DNA of 14,260 bases from contig JAMDCE010000659.1 in NCBI GenBank assembly GCA_023489135.1, positions 1-14,260 on the forward strand, read 5' to 3'. The notes beneath the pieces were generated by a model that worked only from the letters and a program-made list of their open reading frames with translations, was not told the DNA's origin and did not search any database. Both the position numbers and the translations under genes were made by a program. This DNA is from Chloroflexota bacterium. GTDB lineage: Bacteria > Chloroflexota > Chloroflexia > JAMDCE01. Shown here piece by piece: positions 1-6,984 of this stretch (position 1 is the stretch's first letter; each line of letters starts with the position of its first letter).

Positions 1-36
1 TCGGCCGAGAGGATCGGCAGGCCGCGCGGTCTTGAC

Positions 37-107
37 TCACCGCAGAGACGCGGAGGGCGCCGAGACTCAATTGCTTATCTCCGCGCCCTCTGCGTCTCTG
101 CGGTTGA
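37..107. repeat. MITE-like imperfect palindromic repeat
   Basis: Left arm 37-65 and right arm 78-107 are inverted copies of each other (about 29 bp) with a few mismatches, separated by a 12-nt A/T-richer loop at 66-77. The arms share the core ACCGCAGAGACGC and its complement. Similar CGCAGAGACGC-core palindromes are, from memory, scattered through many environmental bacterial genomes as short non-coding repeats; that is recollection and was not searched. It lies downstream of the Fe-S gene that ends at 148, carries no reading frame of note and has no T-tract, so it does not look like an intrinsic terminator. The rest of 1-147 shows nothing recognisable. Confidence 0.75.
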
Positions 108-147
108 AATTGCCCATTGTTCTCAGTCGACCGCCCGATTCCGGCGC

Positions 148-1473
148 TTACGCCGGGCTACCGACCAGCGCCGGCCGCCCGGCATCCGCCTTCACTCCGA
201 GACCCAGCGCGTTTACCATCACGTCCGCCAGACCCATTACCTCGACCCCCAGGCCATAGTGCTCGCTCAAGTCCGATAGCTGGAGCCGGCAATTGTCGCA
301 CGAGGCGACCACTACTTCCGCTCCGGTGGCGCGGATCTGCCTGGCTTTCGGACAGCCCGATCTCAACCGCTTTTCCTCCCATTCCGGGATGGCCACCAGG
401 CCGGCTCCGCCACCACAGCAGTAATTGTGTTGCCGGTTTGGCGTCATCTCGACGAAGTTGGCGGCGCCGGCGCTCAAGACCAGCCGGGGTTCCTCCAGAA
501 GCCCCCCGCTGCGAGCCAGATTGCAGGAGTCGTGGTAAGTTACCGGACGGGGGTTCCGCGAGGGGTCCAGCTTGAAGCGACCCTCGGTAACCCATTCGGC
601 CATTACCTCGACCAGACTGCGCACCTTGAAGGGCAGCGCCCCGCCGAACCAGTTGGCCGCTTCCCATCGCATCACCTGGTAGGCGTGGCCGCACTCGCTG
701 ATCACTACCTCTTTGACCCCCAGGTTCTGGGCTTCCTTGACAATCCGCTGAGTGATCCGCTTGGCCCTGGCCGTATCCGCCAGAAAAACCCCGTAATTGG
801 ATGCCTCGAACAGGCTCAAAGTCCAGCTCGAGCGCGCGGCGTGGAAGAGGGTCGCAGCGGGAAGAATCGTGTGCGCACCAGAGAGGGCCACGTAGAGGAT
901 TTCGGCTCCCTGCTTCTCCACCGGTATCCTCGCTTCGGGGTCGCCGACCTTCTCCCGCAGCTCCGATTGCAGCTCGCCGATTTGTTCCAAAAGCAAGTCC
1001 TTGATATCTTCCAGGGACTCCTCGCGGCTTACAGCCGCATCGGCCAGTTGCTCCAGGATCTCCGGGGCTTTGCCAACCGCCGTGGCCAGGGAGCGCAGCA
1101 CACGCACCATCAGCGCGTTGTCCACCCCCATCGGGCAATTCAAAGTGCATCGCCGGCAGAGCGTACAAGAGCTGAAGCTCATTTCGGCGATGGCGTCGAG
1201 CGCCGATTCGGTCAGCCTGGTGGCGCCCACCCAGCCCGGGGCTATGCGGCCGATAGGATCGAAGAGGCCGCGGTAGATGCGGCGCAGGATTTCCGCTCGG
1301 TAGGCCGGAACGTGCTCCGGCCGGGGATCGGCCTGGTAGTAGTGGCAGGTCTCGGCGCATACGCCGCAGCGCACACAGGATTCCACCGCCGTCACCAGCT
1401 TGCGATCAATCTGCTTCTTGAGCAACTCGGTCGCCTTGGAGACGACTTCGTTGTGATCTGTCCCTTTACTCAT
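148..1473 (-). CDS. HdrD/DsrK-like (Fe-S)-binding oxidoreductase subunit
   Basis: A 441-residue soluble iron-sulfur protein, last gene of the five-gene minus-strand operon. Two [4Fe-4S] ferredoxin-type motifs lie near the N-terminus: C33-C36-C39-C43 and C103-C106-C109-C113, the last Cys followed by Pro. The C-terminal half has one canonical CCG (cysteine-rich) domain with C317, C352-C353-G, C392 and C395, the type that binds a special [4Fe-4S] centre in heterodisulfide reductase HdrB/HdrD and DsrK. The first CCG half is degenerate: C261 is present but no CCG is seen near 225, as in DsrK/HmeD-type proteins with a single CCG. It probably passes electrons between the neighbouring membrane cytochrome b and a thiol/disulfide or sulfur-carrier substrate at the cytoplasmic face; the substrate is unknown. 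The ATG overlaps the upstream gene's TGA (ATGA), so translation is probably coupled. A CCGGCG/CGCCGG hairpin overlaps the stop codon but lacks a T-tract. Confidence 0.88.
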   Translation of the reverse strand: MSKGTDHNEVVSKATELLKKQIDRKLVTAVESCVRCGVCAETCHYYQADPRPEHVPAYRAEILRRIYRGLFDPIGRIAPGWVGATRLTESALDAIAEMSFSSCTLCRRCTLNCPMGVDNALMVRVLRSLATAVGKAPEILEQLADAAVSREESLEDIKDLLLEQIGELQSELREKVGDPEARIPVEKQGAEILYVALSGAHTILPAATLFHAARSSWTLSLFEASNYGVFLADTARAKRITQRIVKEAQNLGVKEVVISECGHAYQVMRWEAANWFGGALPFKVRSLVEVMAEWVTEGRFKLDPSRNPRPVTYHDSCNLARSGGLLEEPRLVLSAGAANFVEMTPNRQHNYCCGGGAGLVAIPEWEEKRLRSGCPKARQIRATGAEVVVASCDNCRLQLSDLSEHYGLGVEVMGLADVMVNALGLGVKADAGRPALVGSPA

Positions 1474-2108
1474 TGCCTTACACGCGCCTCCTCGATCACT
1501 CCCCGATGGCCGAAAAACGCGCCAAAGATGATTCGAGAAAAGAAGAAGTAAACACAGTGCCTCACCTTGGTGAAGGGCAGCGCCACCAGCGTAATCGCCC
1601 CCACCGAGTAGAAGAGCACCCTGGCCTCCGCGGTAGCCATCATCGAACTTGACGTCAACACGAAAAGGCTGACCAGGCCCACCGAGAAATAGTCATCTGG
1701 GGTGCTCAGATCCCGCAGATTATGCTCGACGAAACGGGCGGCCAACCCCCCCAATCCGGCCAGGCCGCCGGCCAGGGTGAGAATGGCCAGGGCCCACCGT
1801 GCCGAATCGGACAATTCCTCGACCCAGGGGCCGATGAGCAGCGCAGCCAGGGCGGCAAACACCCCAACGTGGAACACGATCCCCCGGAGGTAACCCATCC
1901 AGTGCCGCCGCGTGCTCTCCTTGGCCCAGGGAGCCATGCCCAGCGAGAGGGCATAGATCACGCCGCGGCTCGAAGAACCCTTCGGCGGAGCGGTTTCGCC
2001 TTTATAGGGCAGCAAGAGCATCCGCCGGATTTGGCTTGCCAGCCCCAGGACGGCGACGACGGCCCCCAGGGCAGCGGCCAGCTCGGCCGCCATCTCCCAG
2101 GCGCTCAT
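1470..2108 (-). CDS. NarI/DsrM-like membrane cytochrome b subunit
   Basis: A 212-residue integral membrane protein with about five hydrophobic helices (roughly residues 5-27, 72-93, 103-125, 140-158 and 165-186). The last helix carries the segment PFTKVRHCVYFF, which resembles the conserved heme-ligand helix (PFTKxxH) of nitrate reductase gamma (NarI) and DsrM. H80 in helix 2, H129 after helix 3 and H184 are candidate b-heme ligands. At 212 residues it is shorter than DsrM (about 330) and close to NarI (about 225). The likely role is quinol/quinone electron exchange in the membrane, passing electrons to or from the adjacent HdrD/DsrK-like protein. ATGA overlaps join it to the upstream TusA gene (2105-2108) and to the downstream Fe-S gene (1470-1473), strong evidence of one operon with coupled translation. 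Family assignment is fairly sure; substrate and electron direction are not. Confidence 0.82.
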   Translation of the reverse strand: MSAWEMAAELAAALGAVVAVLGLASQIRRMLLLPYKGETAPPKGSSSRGVIYALSLGMAPWAKESTRRHWMGYLRGIVFHVGVFAALAALLIGPWVEELSDSARWALAILTLAGGLAGLGGLAARFVEHNLRDLSTPDDYFSVGLVSLFVLTSSSMMATAEARVLFYSVGAITLVALPFTKVRHCVYFFFSRIIFGAFFGHRGVIEEARVRQ

Positions 2109-2338
2109 TTCACCTTCCTCACCTTGAAGCTAATCAGCTTGCCCTCGCGCTCGATTGAGAGCAGCTCGTTGCCCGTGGTCCTGGTCCAGGCCGGGATATC
2201 GGCCAGCACCCCCGGATCGGTAGCGGTGGCTTCCACCACGGCTCCAATCGGCAATCCCTTTACCGCCTGGCTTAGCTTCACCACCGGAATGGGACAAAGC
2301 AAGCCCTTCAAGTCCAGAACAAGACTAGTCTCTGACAT
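2105..2338 (-). CDS. TusA-family sulfur carrier protein
   Basis: A 77-residue protein beginning MSETSLVLDLKGLLCPIPVV. C15 in the Cys-Pro-x-Pro motif is the persulfide-carrying cysteine of the TusA/SirA/YeeD family, and the length matches the family. TusA proteins hand sulfane sulfur to or from partners; next to DsrE and HdrD/DsrK-like genes the expected role is dissimilatory sulfur or thiol relay rather than tRNA thiolation. The start at 2338 is chosen because a GGAGG lies just upstream in the 14-nt gap after the DsrE-like gene and because everything N-terminal to it in this frame is unlike TusA. A longer frame open to 2479 exists but would overlap the DsrE-like gene. The stop overlaps the next start (ATGA). 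Confidence 0.92.
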   Translation of the reverse strand: MSETSLVLDLKGLLCPIPVVKLSQAVKGLPIGAVVEATATDPGVLADIPAWTRTTGNELLSIEREGKLISFKVRKVK

Positions 2339-2352
2339 TTCCAATCCTCCGA

Positions 2353-2832
2353 TCAAATGAATAGGGTCGCCTTCGATTTCGACGCTTCCTCGATGAAGGC
2401 CGCCACGCCGGCCACATCGGAAACGGCCGGGATGAGGCTTGTGCGCGCGATCTCCATCACGTCCATGCTCATCTGACAAGCCATCGTCTTGACGCCCAGG
2501 TCCGCGGCCATAGATTGAAGATCGCGCAGCGAAGCGACGTTGTGCGCCTTCATCATCTTCTTGAACATCCAGCGGCCCATACCGCCCATGTTGAGCCGTG
2601 AGGGGCCGATGCGGTCGATCCCTCCCCGGTTCATCAGGCCCAGCATCTTGCCAAACAGGCTGCTGCCGGTTGAGCTCCCGTCCTGGATAGCCTTCAGTCC
2701 CCAGAACGTGAAGAACATAGTGACATCCATCCCCGAGGCCGCCGCGCCGGTGGCCACCACGTAGGCCGCCATCACCTTGTCCATATCCCCGCTAAAGACT
2801 ATCATCGATAGCTTGTTGGAATCCGTTTCCAT
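2353..2832 (-). CDS. DsrE/DsrF/DrsH-like family protein
   Basis: A 159-residue protein of the DsrE-like fold. The N-terminal strand and helix (SMIVFSGDMDKVMAAYVVATGAA, residues 9-31) and the segment KTMACQMSMDVM with C119 match the DsrE2-type group, in which this cysteine carries persulfide and exchanges sulfur with TusA. Hydrophobic patches around 22-46 are part of the fold rather than clear membrane spans. The start at 2832 is supported by an excellent GGAGGG five nucleotides upstream. That ribosome site lies inside the end of the upstream receiver-domain gene, so the two genes overlap by 41 bp in different frames. It is followed after 14 nt by the TusA-family gene, its predicted sulfur-transfer partner. 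Confidence 0.88.
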   Translation of the reverse strand: METDSNKLSMIVFSGDMDKVMAAYVVATGAAASGMDVTMFFTFWGLKAIQDGSSTGSSLFGKMLGLMNRGGIDRIGPSRLNMGGMGRWMFKKMMKAHNVASLRDLQSMAADLGVKTMACQMSMDVMEIARTSLIPAVSDVAGVAAFIEEASKSKATLFI

Positions 2833-3247
2833 CCTGCCCTCCTTTCTTTAGACTAAGCTCGCAGGGGACCTCGCTGCCCACCTGCATCAGCACTATCATT
2901 ACGCGCATCCACTCCTCGCTCAGCGCCTCCTTGGCCAGCACCGCGCACGCCCCCGCTATCAGAGCAGCCGACCGATATTCCCTGTTGTCGTCGGTTACCA
3001 GCACGATGGTCCGGGTTTCCGGGAGGCGCTGCCTGATGTGCTGCACCAGCGTGAGAGTGTCCACCTGCGCCAGCTTGATGTCGGCCAGCACCAGATGCGG
3101 CCTGGCGGCGAACACGGTCCGCATTGCCTCCCGGCCGTCTCGCGCCTCCAGGAGATGCACGTCGGCGCCCGTCGCTTCGATTACCTGGCGCATCGACTCG
3201 CGAACGTCCGGGTTCGCGTCGGCCAGCAGGACACGGACCTTGGCCAA
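2792..3247 (-). CDS. stand-alone response-regulator receiver domain protein
   Basis: A 151-residue CheY-like receiver with no output domain. Visible landmarks are D10 (first acidic-pocket residue), D56 (phosphoacceptor, in LVLADIKLA), T85 (in VLVTDDN) and K106 (in VLAKEAL). The second acidic-pocket residue, normally Asp/Glu after D10, is Ala11, so Mg2+ binding may be weakened. Residues 125-151 are a non-conserved tail. The start is a TTG at 3247 because a strong GGAGGTGAT lies seven nucleotides upstream; another TTG at 3271 is in frame but has no ribosome site and would put this sequence inside the gene. It is the first gene of the sulfur/redox operon and overlaps the DsrE-like gene by 41 bp. 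The nearby NarX-like kinase gene could supply its phosphate (inference). Confidence 0.85.
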   Translation of the reverse strand: MAKVRVLLADANPDVRESMRQVIEATGADVHLLEARDGREAMRTVFAARPHLVLADIKLAQVDTLTLVQHIRQRLPETRTIVLVTDDNREYRSAALIAGACAVLAKEALSEEWMRVMIVLMQVGSEVPCELSLKKGGQDGNGFQQAIDDSL

Positions 3248-3453
3248 TAGATCACCTCCGCTGGACGTCAACGTTCAGCAAGGTAATCATATACCGTACC
3301 CAGGTAGGGCTATAATAGGGGAAACCTTGACATTTTGAGGGAAGTTTCCTTGATTGGGGATTGATATTATGTGTAAGGATTGAGGAAGCCGTAGAAATAC
3401 AACTGGATATTCACTAGGACAGCCCTTGGTTTTCCTGTGACAGACTGCTGCTT
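3248..3453. other. intergenic region between two minus-strand operons
   Basis: These 206 bp separate the stop of the LuxR-type regulator from the receiver-domain gene. The sequence is clearly more A+T-rich than its surroundings and should hold the promoter of the sulfur/redox operon. On the minus strand there are several A/T-rich candidate -10 boxes (CATAAT near 3370, TATTAT near 3313, TATGAT near 3289), but none has a convincing -35 at 17 bp. A short inverted repeat GGAA-AC-TTCC sits near 3341-3350 and could be an operator. No terminator with a T-tract was found for the upstream operon. Confidence 0.4.
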
Positions 3454-4122
3454 CTACTCCGCATCCGGGGCCAGCAGGCCCTTGCGCAGGGCGTAGCGCA
3501 CCAGATCGGCCCGGGAGTGCAGTCCCAATTTCTCCATTATCCTGGCCCGATAGGTCTCCACGGTCTTGACGCTCAAGACCAATCGCTCGGCGATCTCCGG
3601 CCCGGTGTAGCCCTCGGCCGCCAGGCGCAGAACGCCGCGCTCACTCTCTCCCAGCTGGTCGTAGCTATCCTGCTCCTCTCCCGACCGAGCGCGGCTAAGG
3701 TAGTCCTCGAGGAGCAACCGCGTCGCCGACGGGTACAGGAAGACGCCGCCGTTGGCCACCACGCGAATCGCTTGCACCAATTCCGTATCCGCTGCCGATT
3801 TGAGAACATACCCCGACGCCCCCGCCTGAAGCACCGGAAACAGGTAGCGCTCCTGGGCGTGGACGGTCAGAACTACCACCTGAATGGCATCGCAGCACGA
3901 AAGCTTCCGGATGCGACGAGTCGCCTCCAGGCCGTTCATCCCGGGCATAGCTATGTCCATCACCACCACGTCCGGACACAATCGCCGGGCCAGGTCCACC
4001 GCCTCGTCTCCGTTACCCGCCTCTCCGACGACCTCCATGTCGGGCTCGTTCTCCAGCAGCGTACGCAAGCCTACCCGCAGCACCGGGTGATCGTCAACTA
4101 GAAGGACCTTGATTATAGCCAC
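3454..4122 (-). CDS. NarL/FixJ-family LuxR-type response regulator
   Basis: A 222-residue DNA-binding response regulator. The receiver domain (1-120) has D10-D11, phosphoacceptor D56 (VVVMDIAMPGMNG), T86 and K108. A GerE/LuxR-type helix-turn-helix occupies about 157-215, with the typical SERGVLRLAAEGYTGPEIAERL and SVKTVETYRARIMEKLG segments. It is the cognate regulator of the kinase encoded just upstream, 15 nt away. The start is a GTG at 4122 preceded by GAGGGGG within that gap. The target genes are not shown by the sequence; the neighbouring sulfur/redox operon 200 bp downstream, on the same strand, is an obvious candidate. All key residues are present and the length is normal. Confidence 0.94.
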   Translation of the reverse strand: MAIIKVLLVDDHPVLRVGLRTLLENEPDMEVVGEAGNGDEAVDLARRLCPDVVVMDIAMPGMNGLEATRRIRKLSCCDAIQVVVLTVHAQERYLFPVLQAGASGYVLKSAADTELVQAIRVVANGGVFLYPSATRLLLEDYLSRARSGEEQDSYDQLGESERGVLRLAAEGYTGPEIAERLVLSVKTVETYRARIMEKLGLHSRADLVRYALRKGLLAPDAE

Positions 4123-4137
4123 GAATGACCCCCTCGC

Positions 4138-5172
4138 CTATCCGCTCAGCGACTTCGCCAGCGCGGGCACCCGAGCCTTGACCCTGGTGAAACTCCCTGG
4201 AATCGACTCCACCAAGAAGTCCCCTCCCAGGAGCACGATGCGCTCCCGCATGCCAAACACTCCCAGCCCCACATTCCGCCCGCTCAGCGCTCGCTCGACG
4301 TCGAAGCCGATCCCATTGTCCTCAACCGTCAAGTTGACCCAGGCTCCCTCGCGCTCCAGACTTACATCCACGCTTGTGGCCTTGGAATGGCGCGCCGCGT
4401 TGGTAAGCGACTCCTGTACCACTCGATAAAGGGCCAACTCCGTTTCCGGGGACAGCCTTTGTTGAACCCCCCGGCAATGCAATCGGGTCGTCGCGTTCCC
4501 CAACTTGTTGTAATCGTCCACGTATATCTCCAGGGCGGCTACCAAACCCAGATCATCCAGCACCGCCGAGCGCAGTTCCAGCGCCAGCCGGCGCACTTCC
4601 TCCAGAGTGCGAGCCGTGACTTCTCTAAGCTCGGCCACCCGGCCCTTGGCCTCCTCTAGAGTAGAAGCGTTCGAGAGCAATCGCAAGCGAACCAGGAGGG
4701 CGGTTAGCGCCTGGGCGGTCTCGTCGTGCAACTCCCGCGCTATCCTCTTGCGCTCCTCTTCCTGCGCCTGCAGAATCTGTCCCGACAGGACTTCCAGCTG
4801 CTGCCGATCCACACGAACGCTCTCCAGCATCGAGTTGAATACCTCCACCAGATGCCCGATCGACGAGTCGGCCAGCACCGACTTCGGAACGACCGTCGAA
4901 AGATCACCCTGAATGACCTTGCCGGCCGCGGCCTGCAGTTTGGCCACGGGAGACAGAGCCACCTTCACCACCAGGGCATTAGCAACCAGACTCAAGACCG
5001 CCCCCACGAAAATGAAGCCGACAAAGTGCGTCCAGTCGGCATTTCCTGCCGGCCCGCTTAGATGTGCACCCGCCTGTGCTCCCAGGAATGCGCTGAGTAC
5101 CGTGATGGCAAAGTTGGCCAACAGTATCTTGTGGAATACCGGGAATCTCAGAAGCATCCTGATTGGATTCAT
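4138..5172 (-). CDS. NarX/DegS-type (HisKA_3) sensor histidine kinase
   Basis: A 344-residue membrane sensor kinase. Two hydrophobic segments (about 15-36 and 48-71) flank only about a dozen extracytoplasmic residues, so it has almost no external sensor domain and may sense within the membrane or through partners. A HAMP linker (about 72-125) is followed by a HisKA_3 dimerisation domain with EERKRIARELHDETAQ (phosphoacceptor H149). The HATPase domain has the N-box QESLTNAARH (N258), the G1 box VEDNGIGFD (283-291) and GLGVFGMRERI (302-312). It phosphorylates the downstream NarL-type regulator. The start ATG at 5172 has no clear ribosome site, but a TGATATACT extended -10 lies six nucleotides upstream, which suggests a leaderless mRNA. 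Confidence in family is high; the signal is unknown. Confidence 0.93.
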   Translation of the reverse strand: MNPIRMLLRFPVFHKILLANFAITVLSAFLGAQAGAHLSGPAGNADWTHFVGFIFVGAVLSLVANALVVKVALSPVAKLQAAAGKVIQGDLSTVVPKSVLADSSIGHLVEVFNSMLESVRVDRQQLEVLSGQILQAQEEERKRIARELHDETAQALTALLVRLRLLSNASTLEEAKGRVAELREVTARTLEEVRRLALELRSAVLDDLGLVAALEIYVDDYNKLGNATTRLHCRGVQQRLSPETELALYRVVQESLTNAARHSKATSVDVSLEREGAWVNLTVEDNGIGFDVERALSGRNVGLGVFGMRERIVLLGGDFLVESIPGSFTRVKARVPALAKSLSG

Positions 5173-5178
5173 GCCTTG

Positions 5179-5187
5179 AGTATATCA
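5179..5187 (-). promoter_or_regulatory. extended -10 promoter of the histidine kinase gene (leaderless candidate)
   Basis: On the minus strand TGATATACT (TGn plus TATACT) ends six nucleotides before the kinase ATG, so transcription would begin at or next to the start codon. The -35 region is poor. A GAAGG-CT-CCTTC inverted repeat at 5188-5199 abuts the -10 and could be an operator. Confidence 0.45.
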
Positions 5188-5230
5188 GAAGGCTCCTTCG
5201 CCCTGCATTTTGCCGGCCAGGAGGTTTTTC

Positions 5231-5260
5231 TTGACAAGCAGAGACCCGATTACCTATAAT
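5231..5260 (+). promoter_or_regulatory. consensus sigma70-type promoter for tRNA-Gly
   Basis: A perfect TTGACA at 5231-5236 and a perfect TATAAT at 5255-5260 are separated by 18 bp. Expected transcription start is near 5267, giving a leader of about 110 nt before the tRNA. Such a strong match fits a highly expressed stable-RNA gene. No reading frame with a ribosome site is seen in the leader. Confidence 0.85.
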
Positions 5261-5377
5261 TGGGCCGAGAGTTGTGCTTAACCACGGCTGGACCAGTTGT
5301 AGAAGCTGAGCTTGGTCGGGTTTGGACAGTTGAGGGGATCGGACGCCAACTACGTATGGTCCTCATTCAAGCAAGAT

Positions 5378-5452
5378 GCGGAAGTGGCTCAGTGGTAGAG
5401 CATCTCCTTGCCAAGGAGAAGGTCGCGAGTTCGAATCTCGTCTTCCGCTCCC
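5378..5452 (+). tRNA. tRNA-Gly (anticodon GCC)
   Basis: A complete cloverleaf: acceptor GCGGAAG/CTTCCGC, D arm GCTC-loop-GAGC, anticodon stem TCTCC/GGAGA with loop TTGCCAA (anticodon GCC at 5410-5412), a five-base variable loop, and T arm GCGAG-TTCGAAT-CTCGT. The discriminator base is T at 5449 and the CCA tail is encoded at 5450-5452. It reads Gly GGC/GGU codons. It stands alone between a consensus promoter and an intrinsic terminator, just upstream of tig. Confidence 0.98.
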
Positions 5453-5460
5453 ATATAGCC

Positions 5461-5489
5461 AAGGGGCTCTTATTAGGGAGCCCCTTTTT
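5461..5489 (+). terminator. intrinsic terminator after tRNA-Gly
   Basis: A nine-pair stem AAGGGGCTC/GAGCCCCTT with an 8-nt loop is followed by a run of T (the last stem bases and the tail together give TTTTT at 5485-5489). It ends the tRNA transcript nine nucleotides after the CCA. Confidence 0.9.
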
Positions 5490-5490
5490 A

Positions 5491-5499
5491 TGCTATAAT
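5491..5499 (+). promoter_or_regulatory. extended -10 promoter of tig-clpP-clpX
   Basis: TGCTATAAT (extended TGn plus a perfect TATAAT at 5494-5499) begins two bases after the tRNA terminator's T-tract. The -35 region falls inside the terminator hairpin and is a poor match, which an extended -10 can offset. The predicted start near 5506 leaves a leader of about 47 nt before the tig GTG. Confidence 0.7.
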
Positions 5500-5552
5500 G
5501 ATCGTCAAGGCGCCAGCACGTATGCTAGGCATGGATTTTCGGAGTGTAAATA

Positions 5553-6950
5553 GTGAAGGTTGATGTAGAAAAGCTTCCAGAAAGTCAGGTTGAGCTCACC
5601 TTCGAGGTCGAATCTGAAACGGTGGACAAGTACGTTCAGCGCGCCTATCGCAGCCTGGTCAACCGGGTAAATGTACCGGGATTCCGCAAGGGCAAAGCCC
5701 CGCGCTTCGTCGTGGAGCGGATGGTGGGCAAGGACACCCTTTTTCAGGAAGGCATGGAGCTTCTCCTGCCCGAGGTTTACAAGCAAGCCGTCGAAGAAAA
5801 GGATATTCATCCCATCGACCAACCGGTATGGGATGTCGTTCAGACCGAGCCGTTGATCGCCAAGGCCAAAGTGCCGGTGCGGCCAACCGTCGAGCTCGGT
5901 AGCTACCGGGATATTCGCCTGGCCAAAGAAGAGCCACAGATCACCGAAGAGCGGGTGGATGCCGTTATCGAGCAGATGCGCGAGCAAGAGTCACCCTGGG
6001 TTCCGGTTGAAAGACCCGCCGCGATGGGAGATCGCGTCACCGTCGACATCGAGGCGCATCTGAAAGGAGAATCCCTCCTGGAAGGCGCGGGAGGCGAAGC
6101 CCTAATCCAGGGATCGGGCGAACAGCTCCTCAACACCAAAGGTACCGAGTACCTCCTCAAGCCGCAGCCCGATGCGCCGTTCCCGGGACTGACCGAGGAA
6201 ATCGCCGGACTTAAGGCCGGGGAGGAGAAGGATTTCGAGCTCACTCTGCCCGAGACCTTCCCCGAGAAGGAGAAGGCCGGCCAGAAGGCGCTGTTCCACG
6301 TGGCGGTTCACACCGTAACAGAGAAGAACCGCCCCGAGCTGGACGACGAGTTCGCCAAGACGGTGGGTGATTTCGCGACTATGGACGAGCTCCGAGACGA
6401 AGTGCGAAAGGAGCTCCAGGCGCGAGCGAACGCCGAAGCCGAAAGCAGATTTGCCGACGCCGTGGTACAGATGGCCGTCGACCGCTCGATCGTGGAGATT
6501 CCCAAAGTAATGATCGATCGAGAGGACGAGCGCGGACTCGAGCGCATGGGTGCCCAGCTTCAACAGCAGGGTATATCTCTCGACCATTACTTGCGAACGG
6601 TGAAGAAGACTCGGGAAGAGCTGCTCGAGCAGATGCGTCCCGCGGCCGAGGAGCGAATCAAAAGGAGTCTGGTTCTGGACGAGATCGGCCGGGTTGAGAA
6701 CGTGGAGGTTTCTCCCGAGGAAATAGACGGATCGATCGAAAGCACGATTGCTGCCATGGGAGAGCAAGGAGAGAAAGCCCGCCAGGCGCTTAACAGCGAC
6801 CAATATCGTACCGAGCTAGGTTACTCCCTGCGGGACCAGAAGGTCGTCAAGCTGCTGATCGACATCGCGTCTCGCGAAGATGTTGATGGTACGGAGTCTG
6901 CAGTGGTAGGTGAGCCGATCGCCGAAGATCAGCCTGCCGCGGAGGAGTAG
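5553..6950 (+). CDS. tig: trigger factor (ribosome-associated chaperone / peptidyl-prolyl isomerase)
   Basis: A 465-residue trigger factor, the chaperone that meets nascent chains at the ribosome exit tunnel. The N-terminal ribosome-binding domain contains the signature GFRKGKAP at 43-50. An FKBP-type PPIase domain starts near GDRVTVDIEAHLKGE and continues to about residue 257. It carries an insertion compared with the E. coli form, in the region of LLNTKGTEYLLKPQPDAPFPG, which explains a length greater than the usual 430-450. The C-terminal helical chaperone domain ends in an acidic tail (EPIAEDQPAAEE). The start is GTG at 5553 with GGAG at 5541-5544. It is followed by clpP after 34 nt and then clpX, the conserved tig-clpP-clpX order. 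Confidence 0.97.
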   Translation: MKVDVEKLPESQVELTFEVESETVDKYVQRAYRSLVNRVNVPGFRKGKAPRFVVERMVGKDTLFQEGMELLLPEVYKQAVEEKDIHPIDQPVWDVVQTEPLIAKAKVPVRPTVELGSYRDIRLAKEEPQITEERVDAVIEQMREQESPWVPVERPAAMGDRVTVDIEAHLKGESLLEGAGGEALIQGSGEQLLNTKGTEYLLKPQPDAPFPGLTEEIAGLKAGEEKDFELTLPETFPEKEKAGQKALFHVAVHTVTEKNRPELDDEFAKTVGDFATMDELRDEVRKELQARANAEAESRFADAVVQMAVDRSIVEIPKVMIDREDERGLERMGAQLQQQGISLDHYLRTVKKTREELLEQMRPAAEERIKRSLVLDEIGRVENVEVSPEEIDGSIESTIAAMGEQGEKARQALNSDQYRTELGYSLRDQKVVKLLIDIASREDVDGTESAVVGEPIAEDQPAAEE

Positions 6951-6984
6951 ATTCAGTTTCAATCCTTTGGACTAGAGGGAAAAT

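Noticed and set aside
141..156. CCGGCG-CTTA-CGCCGG hairpin as terminator of the sulfur/redox operon
   Set aside because: The stem is short, overlaps the stop codon and has no T-tract in the direction of transcription.
427..1551. 374-residue plus-strand open frame
   Set aside because: It lies opposite the Fe-S protein gene, whose cysteine motifs and operon overlaps make the minus strand clearly the coding one.
3328..3376. Plus-strand TTGACA at 3328-3333 as a promoter
   Set aside because: No acceptable -10 lies 16-18 bp downstream, and no plus-strand gene follows; the next genes are on the minus strand.
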